Source: Dirofilaria immitis | Taxonomy: Eukaryota; Nematoda; Chromadorea; Rhabditida; Onchocercidae | Direction of reading: 5' to 3' | DNA length: 64,000 nt | Assembly (NCBI GenBank): GCA_024305405.1 | Contig: JAKNDB010000109.1 | Coordinates: forward strand, 1,798,001 to 1,862,000 | The notes under the pieces: generated by a model | The model's input: the letters and a program-made list of their open reading frames with translations, nothing else | The model's database searches: none | Told to the model about the DNA's origin: nothing | Part shown: in pieces, positions 26,501-39,470 of the stretch | Position numbering within the stretch: position 1 is the first letter of the stretch | Layout of the letters: every line of letters begins with the position of its first letter | Position numbers and translations under genes: made by a program

Positions 26501-29500
26501 GAATATTTTTCCTAAATCTGTATCAACTGATACTTCACCATATCCTGAAATTGTCCTGCTAACTATTTAAACGAATCTACTTTTGTCAATATCAAACTTT
26601 GTAAAGTTCGTAAAATTTTACAAATGTTTTTACTGATTGATTAAACGAATCACATGAATGAAAAAGTTTGAAGATTTTTAAAAGAGCTGTACCACATGTA
26701 GTGAGGACAGTAAGCACATATAATAAGGCAGTTGGAAAAGTCCACTTGTTGTGCATGTTAGCAATATCATCGGGTTTTCTAAGCTCTTTACGGATCGGAC
26801 GTCGATCATCCACTGTTTCTGCTATTGATACCATATATTCCTGTAGTGTAATAAGTTTTACCAAATGAGAAAGGTTTGCAATAAATTTTGTCTTAATTTT
26901 CTTTTCGAATTTTACAATCAAAATCAGGAAAACCTGAAAATTGTAGCCCATTCGGAGCGATCAACTGAATGAATTCCCAGTTGTGCATCATTTATTATCC
27001 TCCAGCTGTCAGCTGTAAAATTTGTCATGGTATTCGACAAGCGAATTAGTTTTCGAGATCGAGCCATTAGTTCTGTGCTTGTTTCCAGTACCATGAGAAT
27101 CCACGCACCAAGACACAAATAACCAACCAATACCGTTACTAGTATCACATGGGGAATCAAGATTTTGAATAACTGAAAAAAATAGCATGACAGTTTTCTT
27201 TAAAAGATTCATAGTCATGATTTTCAACATTATCGTCAATATTTGTATTATTTCTCATTAACCTCATTTGCTAAAAAGAATGTTCCGATGATCATTTCAA
27301 TCTTTATTTTCATAACAGCGATTTCAGTGTATTAAAACTTCTGAACTGTTCAAAAGATTTTTCAAATCGAAAGTTTTCTGTAACTCAAGCCCTCTTGCTT
27401 CAATCATAAATCACTAGTCAAATACCTTCCCAATCTTTAAGCTTCGATAATTTTCTTTCTTTTATGAAAAATAGCTGAGGAAGTAGTTTCACTTCAGCCC
27501 ATGCGGAAATTCTCCATGCCCTGTTTTAAAATTTGTATAGGAAGGACTATTTACTTCATAGTACGTTTTATTTTAAATTAGTGATAAAACGTAGTGCAAA
27601 TTCATTCCGGATTGATGAAATACATAGAGAAAAATAAATAAAAGTTAAATGCATCAAATGTTATTCTAATATCTGTTAAAATCAAATAGCAGAAATTAAA
27701 ACAATTAATATGAGTGATCATAACTTTATCTTATTTTTCATTAAATTAATTCATTTAGATTGATTTTTTATTTTTGATAGGCAGTTTGGATCATTTTTTT
27801 TTGCCCTGATCAGTCAATTACATTTCGTCTCAATCAAATTTAGTTTAAAGGATAAAGTTTTGTGATATTTTTAAATTAAGTGCCATAACAAAATCATTTG
27901 ATTTTTGGGCAAACATCATTTAAGGTTTCAAAGACCAATATTTTTCACTCGCATCAGAAGCATTTGTCATTTTTAATCTTTAATTTCTAGAAACTTTTAG
28001 AAAAGTCTCACTATGATCATTTTTCATTTTACATGTTTTCAGGAGACAAAGTAGTTTCAATCGATTTTTAGGACTGTCGAATGCTTTACCTGGCTATTTA
28101 TTCACTGCACCGTCAATATCAAAAAGCAATTTGATATTTTTACTTTTTAAATGCAATTATAACTTTTAGTACTTGAACAATATTTCGAACATCGACAATC
28201 TGATCGTCACATATAAGCTATTTGATGAAGTATATTTAGCACCTGATTCTGAACTAAGTTGTCATATTTGTTTAGATAATTAAATAAATGAAAAATACTA
28301 AGAAGAATTATGGAGCTATTTAGTCAATATATAATCAATATTTGAAGCGATATTTTGCATAAGTAATTTTTAGTAGCGTTGTTATTGTGATAAAGTGAAA
28401 GAATGTCACTTTATCATTTACCTTGTTATGATATAGCCAAAGAATAGTTTTGTAACTGTGAAAAAAAAGTGAAAAGAATGTCACTTATGACATTTTGGGA
28501 ATTGGGTTACATTTTCTATCAATAATGTCAACAATTTGATATTCTTATTTTCTAAGTAATTTGTGTCTGAATTTGGAAATCTTTTTTGCACAAAAATTGT
28601 CACAAATGCAATGACACACCTCATTTGTATGAAATTTTACGAATTTTTGTATAGAATCTTCCGATATGATTTGAAAAATTATTTGTCAAAACTGAAGCAA
28701 AAATTATTGAAAAAGAAAGTACAATGAGAGCAACATAAGTTTGAATAAAAAGGACCTGAGTTGGCTAATGCTCCTAAATCAGCCATGTATCATTCGATAG
28801 CGAATTATATAATTCAGAGTGCTAACTTAGTTTATTTCACATTTCAGTGTACTCGATGCAATAAAATCAAAGAAACTGGAATTATCATTTACAAAATTCA
28901 AAATTCTCAATATGATTTAAGGCATTTAAATCATTACAATTACCTAAAAAGTAAATCATAATTTATTTTATAAACCAAACGCGAAATAATGTTAAAAGAA
29001 CATTTCAGTGTTTGTTTTAATAAAAATCAAAATCTTGATTTGGAAAAGATGTGAAATTTTATTTCAATTGTATTTTGTAAATTGCATTTTTCAATGCAAC
29101 TTAAGAACATGATTCACTCAAAGAATGTTTTAATCGGTCCTTCCATATATACTTCACAAGATCAACTTAAATCTTTCCTGTAAAACATGGTTCTGAAAAA
29201 TGTTGAATAAGAAAAATAAGAAAAAGCAAAAGTGAGCGACACAGTTTGCATAAAACTTGCTCAATGAGCTATAAAAGAGTCATAATTTTTACTATGCCAT
29301 GTATTATTTAGAGCAGAAGTGGAAGATGATCAAGTAAATCTTTGCAATTAAAGCAGAAAATAGTTATAATTTATTAATGAAACAGTAATCCGTGTTTTGT
29401 TGTTTTATAGAATGTTGTTGATTGCACGAAGATTGAGTAGTAAATGGGATTCTTTTAAAGTGATTCAGATACCAACAACTAATTTCCTAATTTTTTTCTG

Positions 29501-32469
29501 TGCAACTTCTCTTCTTGAGCAACAAGTCAGGGATTTCTCTTTATTAGATTTTTTTTCTTTCCTACTAAGATTTCTTCTACCGATATTTTTCCGCCAGGTA
29601 AAACTTTATTTCCCATTTCTACGATGTAATTGATATATTATCTCTGCATAGCCAGCAATTAAAAAAAAAAAAGACGTAAGTCTTGAATGATAGTGAGAGA
29701 AAAAAACTAAGGAAATGATAGAGCATAAGGTAAATTTGAAAACTTCATTCTTATTTTCTTTTTTTGTAACACAATTAGTTGTTTTATTCATATCTGTTAA
29801 TTCTTTTATCGATTAAGTTATCAATAAAAGTACCTTTCCTGTACGTTTTGAACAATTTGTTGATTCACGTGTTTCATCCTCTTTCATCGTGTCTGTAATA
29901 ACTGTCGCACCATCCTCTGCCTCCAACAACGCTGATTGTGACGTAAGCGGAATACCATCCCATCGAGATGTTATATGATCTATAATTGTAACGATCAGAT
30001 TTTGTTATAGACAAAATTACAAATTTTATTTCAATTATAACGAAATCAATATTATCCGCTTTCTTGAGCACTTAAAGTTTACAATCAAAGTTTACTTAAA
30101 ATCTGAATATTTCGAATTTTCATTTTAACTCAACGATATCGATTTCTGATAAAGCGAATATGCCATCGAGCAAGCAAAAAAATTGATGGATATTCTTCCA
30201 TTCCTTTAACACATAATTTTAAAATTGGAAATTCATTTTCTGAACTTCGCATTTCTTTCAATATTTAGCACGTGAAAAATTTGATGAGAGATTCAACTGA
30301 GACAAATGTTATTTATTTCACCCAATCGCTAAATAATTATTTATTGAATTTGCATCAACACACAATCAACATTCATTTTTTATTCAACTTACTTTCCTTC
30401 TTATGCATTACATATATTACATGATGTTTCAAAGCATTATTTCATCAATAAATATAATTAATCATTATAAATTTGAATAATAAATTAATAAATCTGATTG
30501 ATTGTTAATATTTATATCATATCATGTATTTATTTCTTATTGTAAACTTCATATTGTTAGACAACTCCTAAGTAAATATTACAAATGAACATATTCTAGT
30601 TCTTACAACTATTAATAAAACATTGGTTCATTCCTATATTCATTTTCCATAAGTTGTGTCTTTCACTAAATATGAACGACATTAATTTCAATTACAAAAA
30701 AAAGAAATGATCTCTTTTCCTCCTAAGCACTTTATTTGTTATTTTGATTTACACTATGAAAATTTAAGAACTTATTAGTTCAGATGACAAAATATGCTTG
30801 TATTTTCAATATTTAAATGATCCCATTCAAGGATGAACAATGATTGCAAGAAAGAGAAGAGTAGTAGTTATATGAGCTCATAGCTCGATTATTTAATGCA
30901 TTTAAATGACAATGGTCTCGTTTGAATGGTTCGATCACTCTCAGCTAATATAATAAGATTTATAAATCGAATCATAAATCCACCATCTATAACCTAAATA
31001 AGAAGCTGTTTAGCAAGATAATATATCTGTACTATGGGGAATTAAAAGCATGATGCATTCATTCAGCTTAAATTTTTTCAATGCTTGCATTTTTTTCTGC
31101 ATGCTAACCGAAAAACAATCATGTTTAGCTTATCCTGTAAAAAGCATTTCATCTCATCCATTTTTCAACAAATTATCCCTATTCACCCTCTGCTTCTTCA
31201 AATAAGAAAGATTAAAAAAACATTCATGGAAATGAAATGTGCATTAAAAAAGTTTGGCTTATACCAAAAATGAATACTCACAGTCAGCAAAATGCATCAA
31301 CAAAATGGAAATGAAATGTTGCTAGCCAAGACAGATCTTAACGACAAATATTGACACTAAAATCAAAGCCATAGACTCGTAAATGACATATTTTGAATAT
31401 TTATCAATTAATTTCTTATATTTTTAGAAATTCCAGTTATAAAAAAAGCATTGCTATAATTGTCTGTCATATTTTATTTGTTTTTTTTTTTGATTCGTTC
31501 GAAAGATCCCATTCGAACAGTTGATGTTTTAATAAAAATGAATTTATTATACTTAAATAAATATAAATCATCACAAAAGATAGAACCCTTTTAATTAGAA
31601 GAAATTCTTAATTTTATAAATAAAGTTATAAAATAATTTTAAATATCAGAAACCTAAAATATTATTAATAAAAATTGCTGAAATCAAAAAAATTCTTTCC
31701 TAGCTAATGAGCTTATTCTGCCAACAATTAGATTCTTAATTTTAGGTCATATTCTATATCATCGGAAGTCTGATAACGGATAGGATAAAACGATGATAGC
31801 AATTGAGATGCATGTCGCTGAGCATTTCTGTACTTCATCAGATTTCTAAACTTGTGAAAAATCGAACCTAATATCCTGGACTTTACTATATTATTGAGCA
31901 CCTTCAATTTCTCATTTATTTCACTTTTGAATAATTGAAATAAGACAACTAAGATATCTAAGAGTATATTTTCAATCATTAGATCGTTGAAACTTCACAT
32001 TGCTGATATGAATGACACAGTAAACATATTTCTTGTAAATCAACAAAATTTTCGATCGACTCCAAAATAAACAAAAAGAAAGGCAATTTCGGCTGTTAAA
32101 ATGATACTGCCAATAAACGACCTAACCCACCAAGGATGAATCGTCCATCGTCTTGTATGGTTACTGTTGGTCGTCGATAGGAATATTTATTTGACTTCCT
32201 GTTTATTTGTATATCAGAATAGCATGGTGTACTTGCTAAAGACGAACTTCGAATAGTTAGATTTCGTTGTTGATTAGAACTATCATTTCTTTGGTCATTC
32301 TCTTTCCTTCCCTGTTCATTCCTTATCACAGCTGATGAAACAGATTGTTTTGCAATCACTTCAGCAATCTGCCGTGTTAATCGTGCTTCACTTCCTTGCG
32401 GAGCGATTGATGATCGTCGTAAAGCTCTTGATTGAGCGGAATAAAAGAACATAATGTGAAAATTAGTTT
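23507..32469 (-). CDS. Two-pore-domain potassium channel (nematode TWK type)
   Basis: Exons (minus): 32469 to 32122 or 32131, 29834-29979, 26934-27172, 26693-26840, 26375-26544, 26052-26172, 25638-25826, 24097-24262, 23507-23722 (TAA). About 580 aa for these exons. After a cytoplasmic Ser/Arg-rich N-terminus comes M1 (IPHVILVTVLVGYLCLGAW), a long M1-P1 loop with an N-glycosylation site (NFT), P1 filter TTCGYGEV, M2 (FAVAFALIGIPLMFIT), M3 (YVSCICLYCSMGSAMF), P2 filter TVGLGD, M4 (FLSLIVAFVIVGLSVV), then MCIDLA and a C-tail ending EQPAYL. Two such subunits make a K+-selective background pore in the plasma membrane. Exon 26934-27172 needs one more T (A4 at 26937-26940 on plus). Exon 24097-24262 needs one more base, probably in T5 at 24172-24176. 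The first exon is open at its 5' end behind an acceptor, so upstream exons are likely. Confidence 0.9.
25458..25510 (-). repeat. Polypurine/polypyrimidine tract with G-quadruplex pattern
   Basis: The plus strand is almost pure C/T. The minus strand therefore has at least six G3-G4 runs separated by loops of one to eight bases. The minus strand is the coding strand of the K+ channel, and the tract sits in the 1.4-kb intron between the P2 exon and the M4/C-tail exon, so the pre-mRNA would carry the G-rich form. Confidence 0.8.
28388..28416. repeat. 11-bp perfect inverted repeat in a K+ channel intron
   Basis: TGATAAAGTGA and TCACTTTATCA flank a 7-base loop. A related stretch (GTGAAAAGAATGTCACTT) recurs about 75 bases downstream. 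Both lie in the 2.7-kb intron before the M1 exon. It may be chance in AT-rich DNA. Confidence 0.5.
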
Positions 32470-32684
32470 CTGGATGAGTACATTAGGAATTTTATTTCAG
32501 TACAGTAAAAAAATCCTTGCTAAATACGGTGGGATTTATGCGGAATTAGCGAAGTGCAGTAGGCATCAGTAAAGGGACACTAAAAGTAGCAGTTATGGAG
32601 TATGCATGAGCATGGGTTCAAAATTTAACAGATTGGTGTCTCAATGCTGTTCGTGAAGATGCATTCTGGGCGATGTGCAGTGTT

Positions 32685-32762
32685 GTGTATGTGTGTGTAT
32701 CTAAGTGTGTATGTGTATGTGTACATGTGTATGTATGTGTGTGTGTCTGTCTGTGTGTGTGC

Positions 32763-32794
<32 letters not shown>

Positions 32795-32830
32795 CTATAT
32801 ATATATATAGATAGATAAATAATATATATA
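32685..32830. repeat. TG/TA microsatellite
   Basis: Interrupted (TGTA)n, (TG)n and (TA)n runs. The minus-strand frame of Tyr, Ile and His codons over this stretch is produced by the repeat and is not a gene. Confidence 0.85.
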
Positions 32831-35800
32831 TTCCGACAAGGACAAAGGACAACAGAAGATGGACTAAGCTTCTGTTAGTCCATGGACCTATTCAAAAATA
32901 AATATTCTCCAACCATCAGTGGTTCAGAACTACAGATTTTCTATATTAAACAGCTTCTTGTTTCACTACTAATATTTTTCACACCAAATCGGTTCTTTTT
33001 TTTTTTTTTTTGGGGCGAACAGTTTTGACACTATATTATCTAAAACCAATCTAAGTCTATGCAGTATGATGATTTAACATTAGATGAACATGTTATCACA
33101 AAATGAGTGCAATGGCAAGTTACCAAGAAACCTTCATTACCGAAGTTAAGTTCCTATTTTAAATTTCAAAAAGCAAAGAGTGAATTCATAGAATTAGTAA
33201 AAAGAGTAAGAGTACTTTAAGCCACAGTAAAAAATGTTTTGAATATGAGAAAAATGGACGTTATGGAAGTAGGAAGACAAAGGACTTTAGGAACTATTCA
33301 TAAAAAACAATTTGTAAGTATTGAAATTATAAGTATTCCAATCAATGAAACTGAAAAATTTGGAGTGTATCTGATTGTTGAAAGCATCACATCTCAAAGA
33401 AAAGTACTGCTGACAATAAGATAAGTCTAATTTCATTTCATTTTACTAACAAATCATTTGGAACAAATTGTGATGAAACATTTGTCTCTAGTCGACCATA
33501 ATTCTCTGCTATATAAACTGATTAAAATAGATTATTAGGTCTTCAGATATCACAAACAAACCTTTCCTCTCTAATTCTCTAATAGAAGTCCATTCCTTGC
33601 TTATAATAAAGCATTCAAAAACTAAAATAAAAATACGAAATGTCCGACAGTTTCAGAGAGGTAGAGTATGGCCAACTCACTTTACTTTGTCAACAAAATC
33701 TGTAAAGAGAAAGACAATTTGAAGACTATGTTTTTCCTTAAAACTCTTGTAAACTCTTATTTATATTTTTATTTTAATTTTGGAATGTTTTGCTATGATC
33801 ATGGACTTGTGATATCCAGGAACATGTCAGGTTGCAGCAAATTGTGGTAAGAAGTATGTGATTTATAAAATGCTGTATTCCGCCATTTGATTAACAACAA
33901 TTCATCCGTTCTTTTTTAATATCAATACAACAAACCGTCTGTTTGGAACGTCTCCTATGTTTTGTTCTATACTTTGTCTCTTTATGATAAATATTTATGA
34001 TCATCCAATAAGCATCAACTTGTCACCAGCCTTCATTTTTGTACAAATACGGTCACACATGTACAGTGCTCCTTCATCTTAACAGCCAATGTACGTAATA
34101 TCGTTTTAAGCTTAGTTGATCACTAGGTATTTTCAAACTTCCTTCCAATATTACTAATTTTCTATACAATTTTTCAAACGATCAAAGAAACTTTTTAAGC
34201 ATCGGAAAATGAGAAGACATTATAAAATATTTTATAATATAAATATGATGAAATAATAAAAGATCATGGGAGAAATTTGTGATATTTCTCAGATAAATGA
34301 ATCATTCATTCAAATCTTAATACAAAGGGTTTCTTATTCTCTCAATCTTCTGATTTGGTTAGTAAAGCTTGTATATATGCATCATTGAAGATGTTGAAAA
34401 TCTATGCTAATTATTTGGAATGTTGCAAGGATTAAAGCTATGTAAATTATTTGAAATACTATATGCATCTCTTTCACTTTTTTTTTTTTTTACTAATTGA
34501 ATCCTTTATATTATTAATATGTACTATAAAGACTAAAGATCATTGATACAAAAATGAGTTTCTCATGTTTTCAAGTCAGTTTTTCAAGTAGTATTTCAAG
34601 CAGTGCTTAATTAGTAGATAGTCAGTTAGTCATTCAATTTACTCGATAATCAACGTTCCTCCATTTTAATCCAATTCATCTATATTAAATCCATTTCTAC
34701 TACAATCAACCGTTCTATTTCAATTTTGGTATTACTTTTCTTATAACGTAGACGAATCTTTGTTAAAATCTTTCTCATTAAATATCAAGATTAGTGCCTT
34801 TGTTTCGAAAATCTATTCAAAACTGATACGAATTATTAATGACTTTATTAACTGTTATTATTGCTCTGCATTTACCAATATCAGTTCCAAGAAATACACC
34901 AATTTCATCTTATCACATTATTTCTGAGATATCAGATTCAAGAAAAAAACTCTAGAGACCTTATTGGTAATGCTCAGTCTTTAAACATCGCTTTTTAATT
35001 TCCACTTCAATTGCCTCAAAGTAAAAAGAAAATCGGTGAAGATTTGTCCATCTGATTGGAGGGCAAACAGTGAGACTGCAATCAGTGATTCCAGATAACT
35101 TCACTTATCGAGGCAAGTTTCAAATCGTTTGTACATCACGTCCAGTTAAAAAAAAAATTTCGAAACAATATCAGGCAGTGTTTCTCTACAACTTCTTAGT
35201 AAGATACCAATATTTCCATTTAGTTTCCGAATAAAATAGTTTGATAAGTCTGAAATATGACACTAAAATGGCTAAGAGTTCCTTAAGAGAATCATACCTT
35301 ATCAAAATATAACAAAAGCAAAAGTAGATGGAAAGATTTTTGTTTATCTTGTTTATACATCACCGTTATTGACAATAAAAGATATGACACTAAAGAAACT
35401 TCGAAGCTTCTAATATTTCAAATTATGGCTTATATATATACAAATTTTGAAGTGGAAAATTTCCATCTATTATGCCCGAGGTGAAGTTCAAATTTATCAC
35501 TGGTCGATCCAGCGACTCATGCAACAATATAATTCTTAATCATTAACTATTCATATTCTTCACTATCTACTATGCCTGAGATCAAGTTCAAGCTTTATCA
35601 TCAGTTGATCCAACAGAAGGGCTGATTTCTTATTTATACATTGCTATCCGTAGCTTTCACTTGCTATAATTGCTGTGAAAAGGCAACTTGTCACATGTCC
35701 AGATCTCTGCACGGAAAGAGGCAAAATTAGTCAGATGGAAAAATAAGATTTTGCCATGAGGTAGTACCACAAATGATCAATGATCGAAAATTTTCTCTAT

Positions 35801-38800
35801 TACCGATCACAAACTTCCCCTTGCAACCTTCAAAAAAAAGCAAAATGATCCAGTTTATGCCATTAACCAACTTGAGAATACTGGTACATCATTTATTTCC
35901 TTTGGTTGATACTGAAACTTTCGACGACATTATTACCTAATTGTAATTGCTATGTAGAAATAGCGCTTTCTCGATTTACTTATCCTCCATAATGTTTTCT
36001 CAATTCATAATAGAATATTTATGGTGTCCAAGGAGATATTTAGATTTTATTTGCCAGAAGTGACTCAACTCTTTCTTCTGTTAAAAAAAAAAAAAAAAAA
36101 AAAAACTAATCAGTTTATTATAATCAAATTAAATACGCTGCTCATTCTGAATATTCAATAACTTTAAATAAAATGATGAATAAAAAGGAAATAACTAACT
36201 TTTAAAAGTAATAAATAGAAAATAAGTATTTAGTTGTTAAAGCAATAATTTGTATTATAAAGCAAATTGTCTGCATTGAAATCTTGCAGTGTGATAAAAG
36301 TATAAAATTATTGGTTGAATTCTTTTCAAAGAATAGTTTTATTTGCACGCATGAAAGAATTTTTAAAATTGATTGCTCAAATTATTCTTCTCCTCAATTT
36401 GGCTTCACTCTCTATTATTGAATTTTGTGGAACAGATTTCTTTCAAGACAACTGTATTCGTATATGGACGAAATTAAATTCGCTTTAAAATTTGAGAACA
36501 ATTTTTGGTGATACAACATACAAAACATAGTCATTAAAAATTATTTGATTTCAAGAAATTAGGATATGGATCCAAATTAGATATTTGCAACTTATAAGTA
36601 ATAATTTACAACTTTTTCCTATATAATTATTCATTTATTATAGTAATCTTCAAGCACAAATTATTTCGACTTTCTATGAAAAATAAACTCTTATTTTTTT
36701 CATATCAAATTTTATCTTTTCACAAACTGATCGATCAACTACTTGATAAATCAATGGTTTTATGCTCTTGCAAATTTCTCGATTTTCAATCAATTTTTTT
36801 ACAGAGTTTATTCAAGGTTAAAGCCATCTACTTCCAATTATTTCCCTTTGTTTGATATTATCCGCCTTTTTCATGAACATTTTTAAGAAAGGATACAAGA
36901 TTGCTCACAAATTTTCGTCTTCTCTACCTGAACTGTTTCATCTACGACTCTTAATTTTTGTTCTGGACAGGATGTTTTATGCCCAACTTAAGAAGCCTTT
37001 TTAAATGAGGCATTAAAGATTTGCTCGAGGAAATTTGGTCCTGATCCCGAACTTAATGAAATCATTTAAGGCGTTTAAACTATACCTATTTGCCATCCGT
37101 ATTTACAATGAAATCGCTATGCATTTCTAATCGGATTTTACTGTAACATTTCATCATTGAAAGTACACCTCAATGCCTCGAACGAAAACTTATTAGCCAG
37201 AAAACTATTGATAATAAATTAATTAAAGGAATTATAAGCTTGCAAAACATTGCGAATGCTACTGTCATCATTGTTTGGTCATCATAGCCGTTTGTCCAGC
37301 GTCATCCAGAAATCTCTCCTTTTCAATTTTAATAAATTTTATTTATTTGTATCAATATTTGTGTTGCTATCTGCATATATTCGAAGTTATCGATTTGGCA
37401 TACATTAACGCTGAGTAGCGTGAAACATATGCTTCCATCCTTATTCATCGTGAAATGTTCGTCCATCATTCTGATAGAATCTGATAGATTATTTCTTGTG
37501 TTCATGAATTCCGGCTATGAGCTTCTTTGTACTTCTTAAGTACATATAATTTTGAATAACTAACATCCTGAGCCAGATATACGGGCAGGAATTTCTCTCA
37601 TGTCAAACGCGAATTTCAGCTACCAAAATCCTTTTGCTAAAAATCTTCCCCATTATGATGAAAATTAAGCTTTTGCATCTTAATCAAAATTCTTACTTTA
37701 TATCTGATCTGATTGCTAAGTCCTTTAAGAAGCCGAAAAATTGAGAGAATCATTATAAGTTTTCTTCCATTTTCTTAACATATATGCCACTCAAAGATTG
37801 CTGCATCTCTATCTCCTGCACCTCATGATTTTAATAATTTCACGGATTCACCATCCATTTTATTAAAAATATATATATTTGCTTTTGCAACTATTTCTTT
37901 TTGATAACCTTGCTATTATTACAATTTTTATATATTACTTATCGTTATATTACGAAATTTATATATCCCAAATATCATTTGTTTTCTTATAGCTATATCT
38001 TAAACATTTTTTCTTACAACCAGGCGCTGTACTCGTTGTTATTGCAACAATTATTTAATTATATTTTTGATGAAAATATTAAATTGCTATTTATATCGTC
38101 TCAATTTCGGAAATTATCTGTATCAGATGTATTGATATTTGTTCCTAATCAGCTACTATGTTGTGCTTGTCTCATTTTGTGCTGTACTGATTAAGGCATT
38201 TGTGTCAAGACACTTGCCCAGAATTCTACATTATATACATATATATATGTATATATGAGGGTAATGCGATCGAAGATAAAAATGATATCGCTAAAACAAT
38301 GAGTAAAATAGCTAAATAGTTAATTTATGTAATAGATAAATGAGAAACAATGATTATATATTTATAATATCAAGTATTTTCAATTGCCTATAATTCATCA
38401 TATTTCTTAATTTTACATTGATGGATGATTTATCAATATTTTATTGCAACTAATCTCATTGTACCCAAATTAATTTACTAATCAAAATTCCAAAAATAAA
38501 AATAAATAAATTGTTTTGAAATATTCTAATTGAAAGTATTATATGAAATTCTCTTATCAATTATAGATAGAAGAAAAAAATTATTACATTTTAAGGAAAA
38601 TCTATAACAGATTAAGACGAAATCTCTAATTATTGGCACAGAAAAATTTACATCAATTAAATTCTTTAATTATTCAGTTATTATATCTTTCATATAGTTT
38701 ACAGAAATATAAAGTTTTGATTTAAAGTAATTGATTAATTATTTGCCTAAGGGTATTTTTATAATAAAATCAATAAAATTCCTCTATTAATATGATCTAG

Positions 38801-39041
38801 GCGTCAATTTATTACAGTAACACTCGGATATCATCATATATTTCATTGTTACTATTAATATCAAATGAATTCAAATAAAAATTTTTCCTGTTAGCATCAA
38901 TGCTATGTAAGTAATTTGAAGTCATGGTAGAATCAAAATAATCTGCAACGTAAATAAACGTTCTAAGAGATATTTTCAAGAATGAATCATGAGGCAAAGA
39001 GGAGTTTTAAGCAAGGAAAAATGAAAATAAAAGTGGAATAC
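32831..39041. other. Long AT-rich non-coding stretch
   Basis: No exon with supported splice sites was found here. If the distal 5' exons belong to the K+ channel, this is an intron. Notable content: an A23 run at 36083-36105, a 24-bp TA-rich palindrome near 38232-38257, and two degenerate copies of a 50-base segment (about 35465-35518 and 35567-35618, sharing ATGCC.GAG.T.AAGTTCAA and GATCCA). The copies could mark a decayed mobile element, but I found no element protein. Confidence 0.4.
38812..38942 (-). CDS. Possible alternative last exon (N-terminal-only transcript)
   Basis: Behind a CGTTGCAG acceptor, 43 codons end in TAA, which overlaps an AATAAA hexamer. Its incoming phase (1) matches the donor of the exon at 39042-39219. 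If used, it would end the upstream exons early instead of joining them to the channel. The sequence is Asn/Asp/Tyr/Ile-rich, close to chance composition, so the evidence is only phase and signals. Confidence 0.2.
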
Positions 39042-39219
39042 CTCTGATATAAGCAATATGAGAGCATTCGGAAATTCGTGATAAATTACGTGAATCGGCA
39101 AAAATACCCTGTTGTGTTTGATCGATACCCGCTGTTGTTCGAATTAGACCGGCTGTTTTGAATAAAGCTATTGCGGGATTGAACCGTTCGTTGGAGATTA
39201 CATGTGAATAAATCATGGT
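39042..39219 (-). CDS. Candidate internal exon, possibly 5' part of the K+ channel gene
   Basis: The 59 codons (TMIYSHVISNERFNPAI..., TAGLIRTTAGIDQTQQGIF...) lie between an acceptor ending CGTAG and a good GTATTC donor. Composition is protein-like, unlike the surrounding DNA. It enters in phase 0 and leaves in phase 1. Phase 1 is what the 32469 exon of the K+ channel needs, and phase 0 is what the 46799-46885 exon supplies. With both added, the channel coding length stays a multiple of three (670 codons). This is consistent but not proof, because the introns would be 6.6 and 7.6 kb. Confidence 0.45.
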
Positions 39220-39384
39220 CTACGAGTATTTCAAAACGCTGAGTTTATTTCATTAGTTGTCAACTTTATGAAGTGGGCGGTTCCTTTTAGAATCATTTTC
39301 AGAAAGCTACCAGAATTGTCTGAATTTTTAAATTACCAAGATTGCGACATATGGCGTCGCGCATCCTCAATTCTCCTACATGCA

Positions 39385-39434
39385 TTTTTACATACATACA
39401 TAGTACACACATACATACATACACACATACATAC

Positions 39435-39468
<34 letters not shown>

Positions 39469-39470
39469 TA
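39385..39470. repeat. CATACA microsatellite
   Basis: Imperfect tandem CATA/CACATA units. The frame of repeating Tyr-Thr-His codons across it is an artefact of the repeat. Confidence 0.9.

Noticed and set aside
26304..26570. 88-aa plus-strand frame
   Set aside because: Antisense of the K+ channel exon that carries the first filter and M2.
32625..32852. 75-aa minus-strand frame of Tyr/Ile/His repeats
   Set aside because: Generated by the TG/TA microsatellite.
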